This document shows, piece after piece, positions 40,816-51,268 of a stretch of 64,000 nucleotides of DNA; position 1 is the first letter of the stretch, and each line of letters opens with the position of its first letter. This DNA comes from Prescottella equi. Its GTDB lineage: Bacteria; Actinomycetota; Actinomycetes; Mycobacteriales; Mycobacteriaceae. The position numbers were made by a program, and so were the translations under genes. The notes below the pieces were generated by a model. The model did no database searches and was not told the origin of the DNA. It saw nothing but the letters and a program-made list of their open reading frames with translations. The stretch lies in contig NZ_JAIVAH010000020.1 of the NCBI RefSeq assembly GCF_020171745.1, positions 1 through 64,000 on the forward strand, read 5' to 3'.

Positions 40816-41691
40816 CGCGCACGCTCCTTCTCGTAGGTGCGGCGGCAGCCCGGTGCACAGAACCAGTAGTCCTCGCCGTCGATCTGCAGGTGCGGCGTCT
40901 CGGCGCCGACCACCACCGTCATCCCGCAGACCGGATCGACCACGGTGAGCACCGAATCCCGTTCCGCCGCCGCAGCGGCCGAGCCCAGTTGCTCCACCCG
41001 GATCGTGCGCACCAGCTCCGCCGCGATCGAGACCGCGATCTCCCCCGGGGTGTGAGCGCCGATCGGGAGCCCCGCCGGGGTGTGTACGACGGCGCGTTCT
41101 GCGCCGTCGAGTTCGAGTTCGTCGACGATCGCGGCGCCGCGCTTGCCGCTCGCCACCAGTCCGACGTATCCCACCCCAGAGTCGAGCGCTTCCCGGATCA
41201 CGGTCCGTTCGTCGCCGCCGAGGCTCGCGACGATCACCGCCGCCTCCCCCTCGCCGGCGACCGATCCGCGGCGGACGTCGACGTCGAGCACCGTGAGGAC
41301 CCGGGCGACGGCGTCGGCGACGGGCGTGGACCCGGCCACCCGGACGATCGGGGCGGGCAGGCACGGTTCGAGGAAGATCTCCATCGCCCCGCCGGACAGG
41401 CACGGGTTGACGACGACGTCCGCGCCCGGCGCGTCCGGGAACACCGCTCCGTCGTCGGGGAGGATCCGCAGCAGCACGCTCTCCCCCCGACGCGACCGCG
41501 CCGATCGCGGCCTGCCGCACCGAGTTCTGCGCGCAGTGGCCGCCGACGAAACCCTCGATGGTGCCGTCCGGCAACACGATCGCGCGGTCACCCGGCCGCG
41601 TCGAGGTCGGCTGCTGGGCGCGCACCACCGTCGCACGCACGAACGGTCGCCGCTCGCCCGTCAGTTCCGCGGCGCGCGCAGTCACGTCCAT
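40806..41691 (-). pseudogene. XdhC/CoxF-family maturation protein fused to a YHS domain, frameshifted
   Basis: The first 70 or so residues (MDVTARAAELTGERRPFVRA to AAIGAVASGG) are in one frame; the rest, from ESVLLRILPDDGAVFPD to the stop, is in another. The switch falls in a run of six G on the coding strand (41483-41488); five would restore one protein of about 294 residues. The body is XdhC-like, binding and sulfurating the Mo cofactor. The C-terminal part, DPVCGMTVVVGAETPHLQIDG with FCAPGC, is a YHS metal-binding domain. It may be a real mutation, a sequencing error, or a recoding site. Confidence 0.8.
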
Positions 41692-41704
41692 GCGAACTCC
41701 TTCG

Positions 41705-44115
<2,411 letters not shown>

Positions 44116-44119
<4 letters not shown>

Positions 44120-44613
44120 GACGCGCCTCCCGTCGTCACGGTGTCGGTGGTCGCGCCGCCGTGCTCGGCCGCCCACCGGACCGACCGGACGATCGTGGTG
44201 TAGCCGGTGCACCGGCAGATCTGGCCCGAGATGGCCTCGCGGATCGTCTGCTCGTCCGGATCCGGGTCGCGGTCGAGGAGCGCACGGGCGGTGATCATCA
44301 TCCCGGGCGTGCAGAATCCGCACTGCAGTCCGTGGCACTGCATGAAGCCCTCCTGCACCGGGTCCAGCACTCCGTCGGCTGCCAGTCCCTCCACGGTGCG
44401 GACCTCGTGCCCGTCCGCCATCACCGCGAGCATGGTGCACGACTTCACCGGTTCGCCGTCCACCGCGACGACGCACGTGCCGCAGTTGCTGGTGTCGCAT
44501 CCCCAGTGGGTTCCGGTCAGGCCCAACCGGTCCCGCAGGAAGTGCACCAACAGCATCCGCGGCTCCACATCGTCGGTGACCTCGTTGCCGTTGACCGTCA
44601 TCGTCACCTGCAT
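44116..44613 (-). CDS. coxS: CO dehydrogenase small subunit, 2x[2Fe-2S]
   Basis: Electron-transfer subunit of 165 residues. Cys39, Cys44, Cys47 and Cys59 bind the plant-type [2Fe-2S] cluster, and Cys98, Cys101, Cys133 and Cys135 the second one next to the Mo site (QCGFCTPGM, CRCTGY). It links CoxL to the FAD of CoxM. It starts one base after the coxM stop and overlaps coxL. Confidence 0.95.
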
Positions 44614-44614
44614 C

Positions 44615-45499
44615 TCACGACTCCGTCCGTCCGGTCCGTGCCCGCTCTGCGGCCGTGCGCAGCGATCGGACGGTCAGTTCCTCGGCGAGGTGCCGCTTGT
44701 AGGCGGCGGTGCCGCGCGAATCGGTGACGGGTTCGCAGGCCTGCCCGGCCAGTTCGCCCGCCCGCCGGAAGTTCTCCTCGTCGGCGGGCTGCCCGCGCAG
44801 GACGTCGCCGATGTCGGCCAGGCGCTCGGCGTCCGGGACCACCGCGGTGAGTCCGAGTCGCGCCGCGCCGATCCGCTCGCCGTCCAACCGGATCGCGGCG
44901 CCTGCGGCCGCGATCGCCCAATCCCCTACCCGTCGTTCCACTTTCGTGTATGCGCTCGATCCCGACGGCACCCGCGGAATCCACACCTCGGTGAGGATCT
45001 CGTTGCCCCGGACCGCGGTCTCGTACGGGCCGACGAGGAATTCGTCCATCGGCACCTCGCGCACGCCGGTCGGCCCCCGGATCACACAGACGGCACCTAC
45101 TACCCCACACACCGTCGTGAGGTCCTCGGCCGGATCGGCCTGGCACAGCGACCCGCCGATCGTGCCGCGGTTCCGGACCACCGGGTCCGCGATCACCCGC
45201 TCGGCGTCCCGGAAGATCGGCAGCAGCCGGGCCAGGTCGTCGGACTCGAGGATCTGCCGGTGCCGGACCATCGCGCCGATCCGCACCGCGTCCGCCTCGA
45301 CGGTGATGTCCCCGAGCTCGTCGGCGAGATCGTTGATGTCGATGAGGTACTCGGGATTCGCCAGCCGCAGCTTCATCATCGGCAGCAGGCTGTGCCCGCC
45401 CGCGACGATTCGCGCCTCGTCGCCCAGCCGATCCAGTAGCGCGATCGCGTTCTCGACGTCGGTGGCGCGCTCGTATTCGAACAGTCCAGGAACCTGCAT
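44615..45499 (-). CDS. coxM: CO dehydrogenase medium (FAD) subunit
   Basis: Flavoprotein subunit of 294 residues. FAD motifs are AGGHSLLP at 33-40 and TIGGS at 113-117. It takes electrons from CoxS and passes them to the quinone pool. The ATG at 45497-45499 has GAGGAG six bases upstream and gives the usual start MQVPGLFEYERA. It is the first gene of the structural cox operon; its leader (45500-45607) has an ATTC-AGC-GAAT palindrome. Confidence 0.95.
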   Translation of the reverse strand: MQVPGLFEYERATDVENAIALLDRLGDEARIVAGGHSLLPMMKLRLANPEYLIDINDLADELGDITVEADAVRIGAMVRHRQILESDDLARLLPIFRDAERVIADPVVRNRGTIGGSLCQADPAEDLTTVCGVVGAVCVIRGPTGVREVPMDEFLVGPYETAVRGNEILTEVWIPRVPSGSSAYTKVERRVGDWAIAAAGAAIRLDGERIGAARLGLTAVVPDAERLADIGDVLRGQPADEENFRRAGELAGQACEPVTDSRGTAAYKRHLAEELTVRSLRTAAERARTGRTES

Positions 45500-45564
45500 G
45501 TGGCACTCCTCACAGCGCCGGATACCTTCCAGCGTGTGCCCGGTCCGCTCGACCGTCAAGCGCG

Positions 45565-45575
45565 ATTCAGCGAAT
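45565..45575. promoter_or_regulatory. Possible LysR-type site upstream of coxM
   Basis: ATTC-AGC-GAAT is a short palindrome of the T-N11-A shape, 66 bases before the coxM start. LysR-type CutR regulators activate CO dehydrogenase genes in mycobacteria. Evidence is limited to the shape and position. Confidence 0.3.
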
Positions 45576-45607
45576 CCTTGATTCCCGCTCCGAAACGGCC
45601 GCCCCGA

Positions 45608-46732
45608 TCATCCGCTTTGCTCGTGATGGATGCGTCCGTGCAGGTCACGCAGCGGCAGCCCGCCACCGCCCCAGCGTCGCGCGATGATCTCCGCGGCGAT
45701 GGACACCGCCGTCTCCTCGGGCGTACGGGCACCGAGATCCAGCCCGATCGGACTCGACAGGCGGGACAGCTCCGTCTCCGTGAGACCGGCCTCGCGCAGC
45801 CGGTCCAGGCGGTCGCGGTGGGTGCGCTGCGACCCCATCGCCCCCACGTACCCGACATCCGGCAGCCGCAGCGCGACCGCCAGCAGCGGGACGTCGAACT
45901 TGGGGTCGTGGGTGAGCACGCAGATCGCGGTGCGGCCGTCGATCGCGCCCGCCTCGGCCTGCGCCGTGAGATAGCGGTGCGGCCAGTCGACCACCACCTC
46001 GTCGGCGGTCGGGAAGCGCGTCGCGGTCGCGAACACCTCCCGCGCGTCGCACACCGTCACCCGGTAGCCGAGGAACGCGCCCTGCCGGGCCACCGCGGCC
46101 GCGAAGTCGATCGCCCCGAACACCAGCATCCGCGGCGGCGGGGCGTAACTCGCGACGAACACCCGCAGGCCCTCGCCGCGACGCTGCCCGTCCGGCCCGT
46201 ATGCGAGCACCGCGGTCCGGCCCGCGGCGAGCAGACCGCGGCCGTCGTCGGCGACCGCCCCGTCGAGTCGGTCGGAATCGAGAGTCCCGGCGGTGCCGTC
46301 GGGCCGGATCACCAGGTGGTGCCCGACGCGGCCCGCGGCATCGTCGACGACGGTCACCACCGCCACCGGCCGACGCGCCTCGATGTCGGCGGCGACGCCG
46401 TCCAGCTCGGGGAACGTGGCGCGGGAGACCGGCTCGACGAACACATCCAGGATGCCGCCGCACGTGAGCCCGACGGCGAACGCGTCGTCGTCGCTGACGC
46501 CGTACCGCTCGAGCGCGGGCACGCCCGTCCGCACCACCTCGGACGCAAGTTCGTACACCGCGCCCTCGACGCACCCGCCCGACACCGACCCGGCCACCCG
46601 GCCGTCGGGGGCGACCACCATCGCGGCGCCCGGGGCGCGGGGTGCGGAGTGGAAGGTGGCGACGACCGTGGCGAGTCCGGCTGTCTCGTCCGCGCGCCAG
46701 ATTGCGAGCAGATCGGACAAGACGTCGCGCAT
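45608..46732 (-). CDS. XdhC/CoxI-family molybdenum cofactor maturation protein
   Basis: Protein of 374 residues with an N-terminal XdhC domain (SAPRAPGAAMVV, SVSGGCVEGAV, TCGGILDVFVEP) and a C-terminal Rossmann domain (MLVFGAIDFAAAVA, YVGAMGS). Family members hold the Mo cofactor, protect it and hand it to the hydroxylase. It is the intact XdhC copy in the locus and could cover for the frameshifted one. It lies 105 bases upstream of coxM on the same strand and is divergent from the LysR gene. Confidence 0.87.
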   Translation of the reverse strand: MRDVLSDLLAIWRADETAGLATVVATFHSAPRAPGAAMVVAPDGRVAGSVSGGCVEGAVYELASEVVRTGVPALERYGVSDDDAFAVGLTCGGILDVFVEPVSRATFPELDGVAADIEARRPVAVVTVVDDAAGRVGHHLVIRPDGTAGTLDSDRLDGAVADDGRGLLAAGRTAVLAYGPDGQRRGEGLRVFVASYAPPPRMLVFGAIDFAAAVARQGAFLGYRVTVCDAREVFATATRFPTADEVVVDWPHRYLTAQAEAGAIDGRTAICVLTHDPKFDVPLLAVALRLPDVGYVGAMGSQRTHRDRLDRLREAGLTETELSRLSSPIGLDLGARTPEETAVSIAAEIIARRWGGGGLPLRDLHGRIHHEQSG

Positions 46733-46820
46733 CGCATCAGCCTCCAGCCCCGGCCGTCGCCGCAGGTGAGACCGGTCCATTCGCGGATGTCGATCTTCCT
46801 CGGCCCGTACCCTCGAGGGC

Positions 46821-47777
46821 GTGACACCCGCTCAACTGCGAGCCTATTCCGCGGTGGTGCGGCTCGGATCGGTTCGAGCGGCAGCGCGTGAATTGGGCAT
46901 GACCGATTCGGGTGTCTCCATGCATATCGCCCAACTCCGCAAGGAACTCGACGACCCTCTGTACTGTCGCCGGCCTTCCGGACTCGCCTTCACGCCCGGC
47001 GGGCTGCGCCTCGCGAGCCGGGCCGTCGAGATTCTCGGACTGCAACAGCAGACGGCCCTCGAGGTGAGCCAGGCAGGCAACGGCCGACGCCTTCTGCGGA
47101 TCGCGGCGTCGCCGTTGTTCGCCGAGCATGCCGCACCCGGGCTGATCGACCGGTTCGCCGGGCGCGCGAAGGACCTGTCCGTCGAGTTGAGCGTCCACCC
47201 CGTCCGGCAGTTTGCGAACCTCATCTCCTCGCGGGCCGTCGACGTCGCGCTGGGTCCCCGAGTCCTGGGCGAACGGCAGCCCCTGTGCGTGCATCCGTTC
47301 CTGCAGTACGAGGTGCTGACCGTGTGCGGTCCAGGGCACCAGATGGTGCGGACCCAACCGTCGCTGCGGCAGCTGCGCGAGCAGCAGTGGTTCCTCGGAC
47401 CGTCCGCGGCCGGCGGCGACGGCGTGATGCGGCACATGCTCCGCGCACTCGACATCCCCCGCGAACGGCAGCGGATCTTCCAGAGCGACGCCGCCGCGAT
47501 CGAGGCCGTCCGACGGTCGTCGGCGCTGACGCTCGCGCTCGGCTTCGCGATCGACGACGAACTGTCGGCCGGCTCCCTCGGCCTCGTGGAGGGCCCGGAA
47601 CTGCGCGCGGCCGGCGAATGGTGTGCGACGACGCTGCACCACCAGCACCTCCAGCCCGCCGCCACCGAACTGCTGCACTTCGTCAGCACGCCGCGCTGCA
47701 TCCAGGCGATGATCCGCGGCACCGGCGTCGACGTCACCCACTTCAAACCCAAGGTGCACGTCACACTCTGGAGCTGA
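46821..47777 (+). CDS. LysR-family regulator, CutR-like
   Basis: Regulator of 318 residues with the N-terminal LysR HTH (GSVRAAARELGMTDSGVSMHIAQL) and a substrate-binding domain. It is divergent from the xdhC-coxMSL genes across an 88-base gap. In mycobacteria the LysR protein CutR is encoded beside the CO dehydrogenase genes and is needed for their expression. The GTG at 46821 gives the typical start MTPAQLRAYSAVV. Confidence 0.87.
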   Translation: MTPAQLRAYSAVVRLGSVRAAARELGMTDSGVSMHIAQLRKELDDPLYCRRPSGLAFTPGGLRLASRAVEILGLQQQTALEVSQAGNGRRLLRIAASPLFAEHAAPGLIDRFAGRAKDLSVELSVHPVRQFANLISSRAVDVALGPRVLGERQPLCVHPFLQYEVLTVCGPGHQMVRTQPSLRQLREQQWFLGPSAAGGDGVMRHMLRALDIPRERQRIFQSDAAAIEAVRRSSALTLALGFAIDDELSAGSLGLVEGPELRAAGEWCATTLHHQHLQPAATELLHFVSTPRCIQAMIRGTGVDVTHFKPKVHVTLWS

Positions 47778-47825
47778 CCCCGGATGCACGAATCACCCCG
47801 ATTCAGCAGGTATGCTCTTGGCCGC

Positions 47826-47899
47826 GCCTCCGTAGCTCAGTTGGATAGAGCAAGAGCCTTCTAATCTCTAGGTCGCAGGTTCGATTCCTGCCGGGGGCA
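47826..47899 (+). tRNA. tRNA-Arg (anticodon UCU)
   Basis: A 74-base cloverleaf: acceptor GCCTCCG/CGGGGGC (one G-U pair), D-arm GCTC/GAGC, anticodon stem 47853-47857 with 47865-47869, loop CTTCTAA with anticodon TCT, T-arm GCAGG/CCTGC and discriminator A. CCA is not encoded. The last pair of the anticodon stem (31-39) is a C-U mismatch, which is unusual. The 3' half is the likely integration site of the element that follows. Confidence 0.93.
47875..47899 (+). other. Probable attachment site at the tRNA 3' end
   Basis: A tyrosine integrase gene ends 45 bases from this tRNA, the layout of elements that use a tRNA 3' end as attB. No second copy of the T-arm and acceptor sequence is found in the window, so the other end must lie beyond 64000. 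Confidence 0.55.
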
Positions 47900-47906
47900 C
47901 TTCAGA

Positions 47907-47928
47907 GGGTGTTTTCACGGGAACACCC
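47907..47928. terminator. Hairpin between tRNA-Arg and integrase
   Basis: GGGTGTT (47907-47913) pairs with AACACCC (47922-47928) around an 8-base loop. It can end both the tRNA and the convergent integrase transcript. Confidence 0.55.
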
Positions 47929-47937
47929 AACCGGATC

Positions 47938-47958
47938 CATCGTTTATTCATCGTTTAT
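47938..47958. repeat. Direct repeats at the integrase 3' end
   Basis: CATCGTTTAT occurs at 47938-47947 and 47949-47958, spanning the integrase stop codon. Short AT-rich direct repeats beside attP are often arm-type integrase or Xis sites. Confidence 0.45.
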
Positions 47959-49110
47959 GGCGCGGTCCAAGACCTCCGCAACCACTGCGTGAGTCCGCCC
48001 GCGTGCCATGTATCGGTCCTGGGTCATGGACACATGACGATGGCCGAGATGGTCCGCTCCGATGCGGGCCGACAATCCCTCATCGTCGATCAACGTCGCA
48101 ACAGCCTTGCGGAAGCTGTGACTGGTCACATCGGCGACACCGAGTTCGTCCCGAACCTGCCGCCACTGGCTGTTGAAGTTGTCTGGGTCGCGAAGGGTGC
48201 CAGCGGTCGAAGGGAAGATCACGCCGAGATCGCCGAGGCGTGGTTCAGCAGATCTCTTCTCCAGCATCTCCAGGGCGAATCGCGGCAGCGGGATTGTTCT
48301 GAGGCCCGCGGCGGTCTTTGCCTCATCGACGCGCTTGAGCCCCTTGCCCTTTACGCGCACCACTTTCCCGCCTATCGCCACTGTCGCCTTCTCGGTGTCC
48401 ACATCCGTCCAGCGAAGCGCCAACAGCTCCGACCGTCGCACACCGGTGGCGGCCAGCATGATGATGGGGTCAGCTAGGTCGAGCTGCGCACATCGTGAAG
48501 ACTCTCGAAGTGCGACAAGGAGGGCGCGAAGTTGTTCGACGGTCATCTGCCGTGCGCCCTGCGGTGCCTTCTTGGCTCGAATTTCACTCACATCGTGGAC
48601 GGGGTTCGAGTCGAGGACCCTGGCGAGTACTGCAATGGCCAGAGCGCCCTTAAGGATCGTCCGAGCCTGCCGTGCCATGCCCACGCCGTGCGCCTTACTC
48701 ATCCCACGCAACGCCGCGTCGACGCGATCTGGTTTGACTTCGCTCGCCCGCACGCCGCCGATCAGCGCATAGAGCTTTGACGCCGTATAGCGGTATGTGT
48801 CAAGCGTCCTCGCCGCGCGTCCCTCTTCTTCGAGGCGCTCGATGTGTAGCTCACATAATCGCCGAACGGTTGTTGATTCGTTGATCTCACTGGCGGAGGG
48901 GGCGCGCCGTGCGTCCAGCGTGTCACGTAACTCCTGTTCCGCGAGCTTTCCATGCTGGTCTCGTTGACCAGCCGGCGAGCGCCTCTCCACGATCCGCACA
49001 ACGCCATCAGTGTCACGGAACCGGCACCGGGCCAGCCACACTCCCCCGCCCAACTCCTTGCGAGTGACCTTTCCATGCTGTCCGATCCGTAGTGGTGGCC
49101 TACCCGCCAT
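47944..49110 (-). CDS. int: Tyrosine recombinase/integrase 1
   Basis: Site-specific recombinase of 388 residues. An N-terminal arm-binding part and a SAM-like core-binding domain (about 80-165) precede the catalytic domain with Arg225 (ATGVRRSEL), His331 and Arg334 (HSFRK), His357 (LGHRH) and nucleophile Tyr367 (DRYM). All catalytic residues are present. It reads toward tRNA-Arg. Its ATG overlaps the stop of the repressor gene by 11 bases, so repressor and integrase are made from one transcript. Confidence 0.93.
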   Translation of the reverse strand: MAGRPPLRIGQHGKVTRKELGGGVWLARCRFRDTDGVVRIVERRSPAGQRDQHGKLAEQELRDTLDARRAPSASEINESTTVRRLCELHIERLEEEGRAARTLDTYRYTASKLYALIGGVRASEVKPDRVDAALRGMSKAHGVGMARQARTILKGALAIAVLARVLDSNPVHDVSEIRAKKAPQGARQMTVEQLRALLVALRESSRCAQLDLADPIIMLAATGVRRSELLALRWTDVDTEKATVAIGGKVVRVKGKGLKRVDEAKTAAGLRTIPLPRFALEMLEKRSAEPRLGDLGVIFPSTAGTLRDPDNFNSQWRQVRDELGVADVTSHSFRKAVATLIDDEGLSARIGADHLGHRHVSMTQDRYMARGRTHAVVAEVLDRAINDE

Positions 49111-49759
49111 CGCCCCTCGATTCGTCAGGGCCGAACAGGAGTCGCTGCACTTCATTGTCGACATAGGTTTCCAGTCCGTCCACGCTGAACACTCGGCTGC
49201 GGGACTTCACAAATCGCAGCTCGGGGTACTTTGCGTGAACCAGTGACTCCACGTCGTCCGGCCCTGCACCCTGCCCGTGACTGATACCGATCACTTCGAG
49301 TCCGCGATCGAGCCCGACGAACTTGTCAGATTCACGCATTGCCCATTGCGCAACGAGCATGACGAAATCAAGAGGCGTACCGCGGACTACCAGGCCTTCA
49401 GCACCCTCGGTCAGTGCTTTGGCCAGACAGAGCGCCGTGAGGCCTGAACGCGTGTCGTCGCGCGCTTTCGTCACTCCTGCAAGGGAGGCTTCCGCTTCAT
49501 CCAGTCTCAGCATTGCGGAGCGGATTGAGCCCCCCAGGCCACCTTGACCAGGCCACAGGTCAGCTGGACCAACCCCCAATGCGTCCGCGATAGGAACCGC
49601 TTCACTGAACCGGAGGGGACGCTTCCCGCTCTCAGTTCGCGACAGCGTTCCTTGCGCCCAATCGAGACCGCGAGCCTTCAGTGCACGGACGAAGTCCTCC
49701 TGCCGGAAGCCGCGCCGCTTCCTCAGGTCCGCGAGCCGTTGGCCAACCTCTTCATCCAT
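49100..49759 (-). CDS. XRE-type HTH repressor of the element
   Basis: Protein of 219 residues. Residues 6-65 form a lambda-repressor-type HTH (RLADLRKRRGFRQEDFVRAL, then GTLSRTESGKRPLRFSEAVPIADALGV). The C-terminal 130 residues are of unknown fold and lack an obvious LexA-type Ser-Lys or an HExxH motif. The ATG at 49757-49759 is chosen; GTG at 49763-49765 is possible. It is divergent from the excisionase gene across a 105-base region with repeated CGATA half-sites and overlaps the integrase gene. Confidence 0.82.
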   Translation of the reverse strand: MDEEVGQRLADLRKRRGFRQEDFVRALKARGLDWAQGTLSRTESGKRPLRFSEAVPIADALGVGPADLWPGQGGLGGSIRSAMLRLDEAEASLAGVTKARDDTRSGLTALCLAKALTEGAEGLVVRGTPLDFVMLVAQWAMRESDKFVGLDRGLEVIGISHGQGAGPDDVESLVHAKYPELRFVKSRSRVFSVDGLETYVDNEVQRLLFGPDESRGDGG

Positions 49760-49775
49760 GGTCACGACGCCACTG

Positions 49776-49848
49776 TATCGCAGTTCTCGATATTGCTCTT
49801 GCAATCTTGAAATATCTGTCGCATAGTGGTTCTCGATACGGGGTATCG
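49776..49848. promoter_or_regulatory. Operator array between repressor and excisionase
   Basis: Half-site CGATA/TATCG occurs four times in two palindromes: TATCG-N7-CGATA (49776-49792) and CGATAC-GGG-GTATCG (49834-49848). GTTCTCGATA is repeated directly at 49783-49792 and 49829-49838. The sites flank the candidate rightward promoter. Confidence 0.6.
49799..49827 (+). promoter_or_regulatory. Probable rightward promoter of the excisionase operon
   Basis: TTGCAA (49799-49804), a 17-base spacer and CATAGT (49822-49827) lie 43 bases before the excisionase start, between the two operator palindromes. Confidence 0.5.
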
Positions 49849-49870
49849 CGAATCTGCATAGGAGAGTCTG

Positions 49871-50065
49871 ATGCAACACACGGAGGATCGGTGGCTCAGC
49901 CGCGAAGCCGTTGCCGAGCGCTACGGAATCGCCACAAAGACAGCCGCACAGTGGGCCTGGGAAGGTAGGGGCCCCAAGTACACACGCATCGGCAGGTTCG
50001 CCCGATACCGGCTGAGTGACTGCATCGCGTGGGAGAACGAACAGCCTTCGGGCCACGCCGCTTGA
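49871..50065 (+). CDS. xis: Excisionase-like HTH protein 1
   Basis: Protein of 64 residues with a winged HTH of the excisionase/MerR type (WLSREAVAERYGIATKTAAQW, then RIGRFARYRLSDCIAWE). Such proteins bend att DNA to promote excision by the integrase. The ATG is preceded by GGAGAG. It is the first gene of the rightward operon and divergent from the repressor. Confidence 0.85.
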   Translation: MQHTEDRWLSREAVAERYGIATKTAAQWAWEGRGPKYTRIGRFARYRLSDCIAWENEQPSGHAA

Positions 50066-50075
50066 GCCAAAGAAA

Positions 50076-50115
50076 ACAGCCCCCGAGACCGGATTGCGGC
50101 CGGTTCGAGGGCTAT
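50076..50115 (+). terminator. Attenuator-like hairpin after the excisionase gene
   Basis: An interrupted stem built from AGCCC, CGA and ACCGG on the left and CCGGT, TCG and GGGCT on the right lies in the 83-base gap between two genes of the same direction. It may lower expression of the genes downstream. Confidence 0.5.
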
Positions 50116-50148
50116 CGATTCACAACCCAGCAAAGGAACGGAACCACA

Positions 50149-50367
50149 ATGAAGATTACAGCACCCCGCCGACAGCGGCACCTGACTCTCGTTCCCCAGG
50201 CATCGACGCCGGCACTCCCCGCCCACTCTGGCGATCTGGAAGTGCTCGCCGTCCGCATTCAGAGTGAGGCCCGCTTGGGCCGAAAGGCACGCGTGTCTAT
50301 TGATGCGCTGCAAAGCCTTTGGGCGTGTGGCCTCGGCGCCATCGCAGCTAAGGCGGTTCTGGCATGA
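50149..50367 (+). CDS. Small basic protein of unknown function
   Basis: Protein of 72 residues (MKITAPRRQRHLTLVPQ at the start). The N-terminal 15 residues are strongly basic; the rest is a short helical segment ending in a conserved-looking GLGAIAAKAVL. No family is recognised. AAAGGAAC precedes the ATG. The stop overlaps the next start (ATGA), so it belongs to the same operon. Confidence 0.65.
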   Translation: MKITAPRRQRHLTLVPQASTPALPAHSGDLEVLAVRIQSEARLGRKARVSIDALQSLWACGLGAIAAKAVLA

Positions 50368-50822
50368 GCATCAAGCATCATGACTTCGATTGCGCTGACG
50401 TCGATGTCGAAGCATTCGACGGGTGGAGCGTCCTCGGCATCGAGATGAAAAGGCCCAAGGGGACGTCGACGTACTGGGCCGATGACCAGGGCCAACTCTG
50501 GAAGGAACTGGGCGGACTCTCCGTCCACGACAGCGGCCGCATCTTCATTTGGCCTCATGAGGGGCTGTCGGGGGTGGAGATGGACCGCCTCCGCGGCTCG
50601 GGGCTGGAGGCGTTCGAGAACGCTCCCAAGAAGTCCCGGGGTTGGACGCGGGAGCGGATGAAGTCCGGAGCCAGCTACTGGTCCTGCTCCGTGTCGTTCT
50701 CAATCGACGAAGATGACCCTCTCGCGCGGGCGATCCGAGCTGCAGAAAGCCGCATGGACGCCATGTCGAACCTGATCCGCAAGCGTGCTGATCGCGCCGC
50801 AGGGGAGGTGGCCGCGGCATGA
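50364..50822 (+). CDS. Hypothetical element protein
   Basis: Protein of 152 residues, charged, with several Trp residues (YWADDQGQLWKELGG) and a helical C-terminus (RAIRAAESRMDAMSNLIRKRADR). It has no signal peptide or membrane segment. It is coupled by ATGA overlaps to both neighbours. No family is recognised. Confidence 0.7.
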   Translation: MSIKHHDFDCADVDVEAFDGWSVLGIEMKRPKGTSTYWADDQGQLWKELGGLSVHDSGRIFIWPHEGLSGVEMDRLRGSGLEAFENAPKKSRGWTRERMKSGASYWSCSVSFSIDEDDPLARAIRAAESRMDAMSNLIRKRADRAAGEVAAA

Positions 50823-50938
50823 CGGGCCTCGAGATCCTGCTTGCATCTCTACTCGTGGTGCAGAGCGTCGCATGGATCATCGTCGACTTCCATTGCTATT
50901 CCCGCGAACTCGACGCCGAGGAGTGGCCAGTGACGTGA
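50819..50938 (+). CDS. 39-residue membrane peptide
   Basis: Short protein with one transmembrane helix (GLEILLASLLVVQSVAWIIV) and an acidic tail. GGGGAGG lies ahead of the ATG, and the start overlaps the preceding stop (ATGA), which supports translation. A terminator follows 12 bases after the stop. Function unknown. Confidence 0.6.
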   Translation: MTGLEILLASLLVVQSVAWIIVDFHCYSRELDAEEWPVT

Positions 50939-50949
50939 CGACCTGGGTA

Positions 50950-50983
50950 GGTGGGTGCTGGTTCTGGCAAGCCGGCACCCACC
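50950..50983 (+). terminator. Terminator of the excisionase operon
   Basis: GGTGGGTGC (50950-50958) pairs with GCACCCACC (50975-50983). It ends the short operon that begins with the excisionase. Confidence 0.7.
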
Positions 50984-51268
50984 CGTGACCCATCTCGAAT
51001 CCCTAGGTTCTACACCTCGTCTGGTAACAGCCAGGACGAGCCGCCTGACCGAAGGTGCGTCCCTCTTGAAAGCTCCGAAGGAACCCCCAGAAATGAAAGA
51101 AGCCGCCCCTGCCAGTGGGGCGGCCTCCCGCGAATACGTTCCCGCCACAGGAACTGTCACCGATTCTAGCCCGACCGACCTCCATCCTGGTAGTAACTCA
51201 TGCCACATTCTCGTGGAATGTGTTGGGTATCTGAACTTTCGCAGCTGTGCGCGGTTGGGAGGCCAGTG
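50984..51268. other. Intergenic region before the replication gene
   Basis: The 330-base gap between the small membrane peptide and the replication gene holds no convincing gene. It carries a second hairpin, GCCGCCCC with GGGGCGGC (51102-51109 and 51117-51124), and an operator-like inverted repeat, CACATTC-TCGTG-GAATGTG (51204-51222), 47 bases before the start of the replication gene. Confidence 0.5.
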
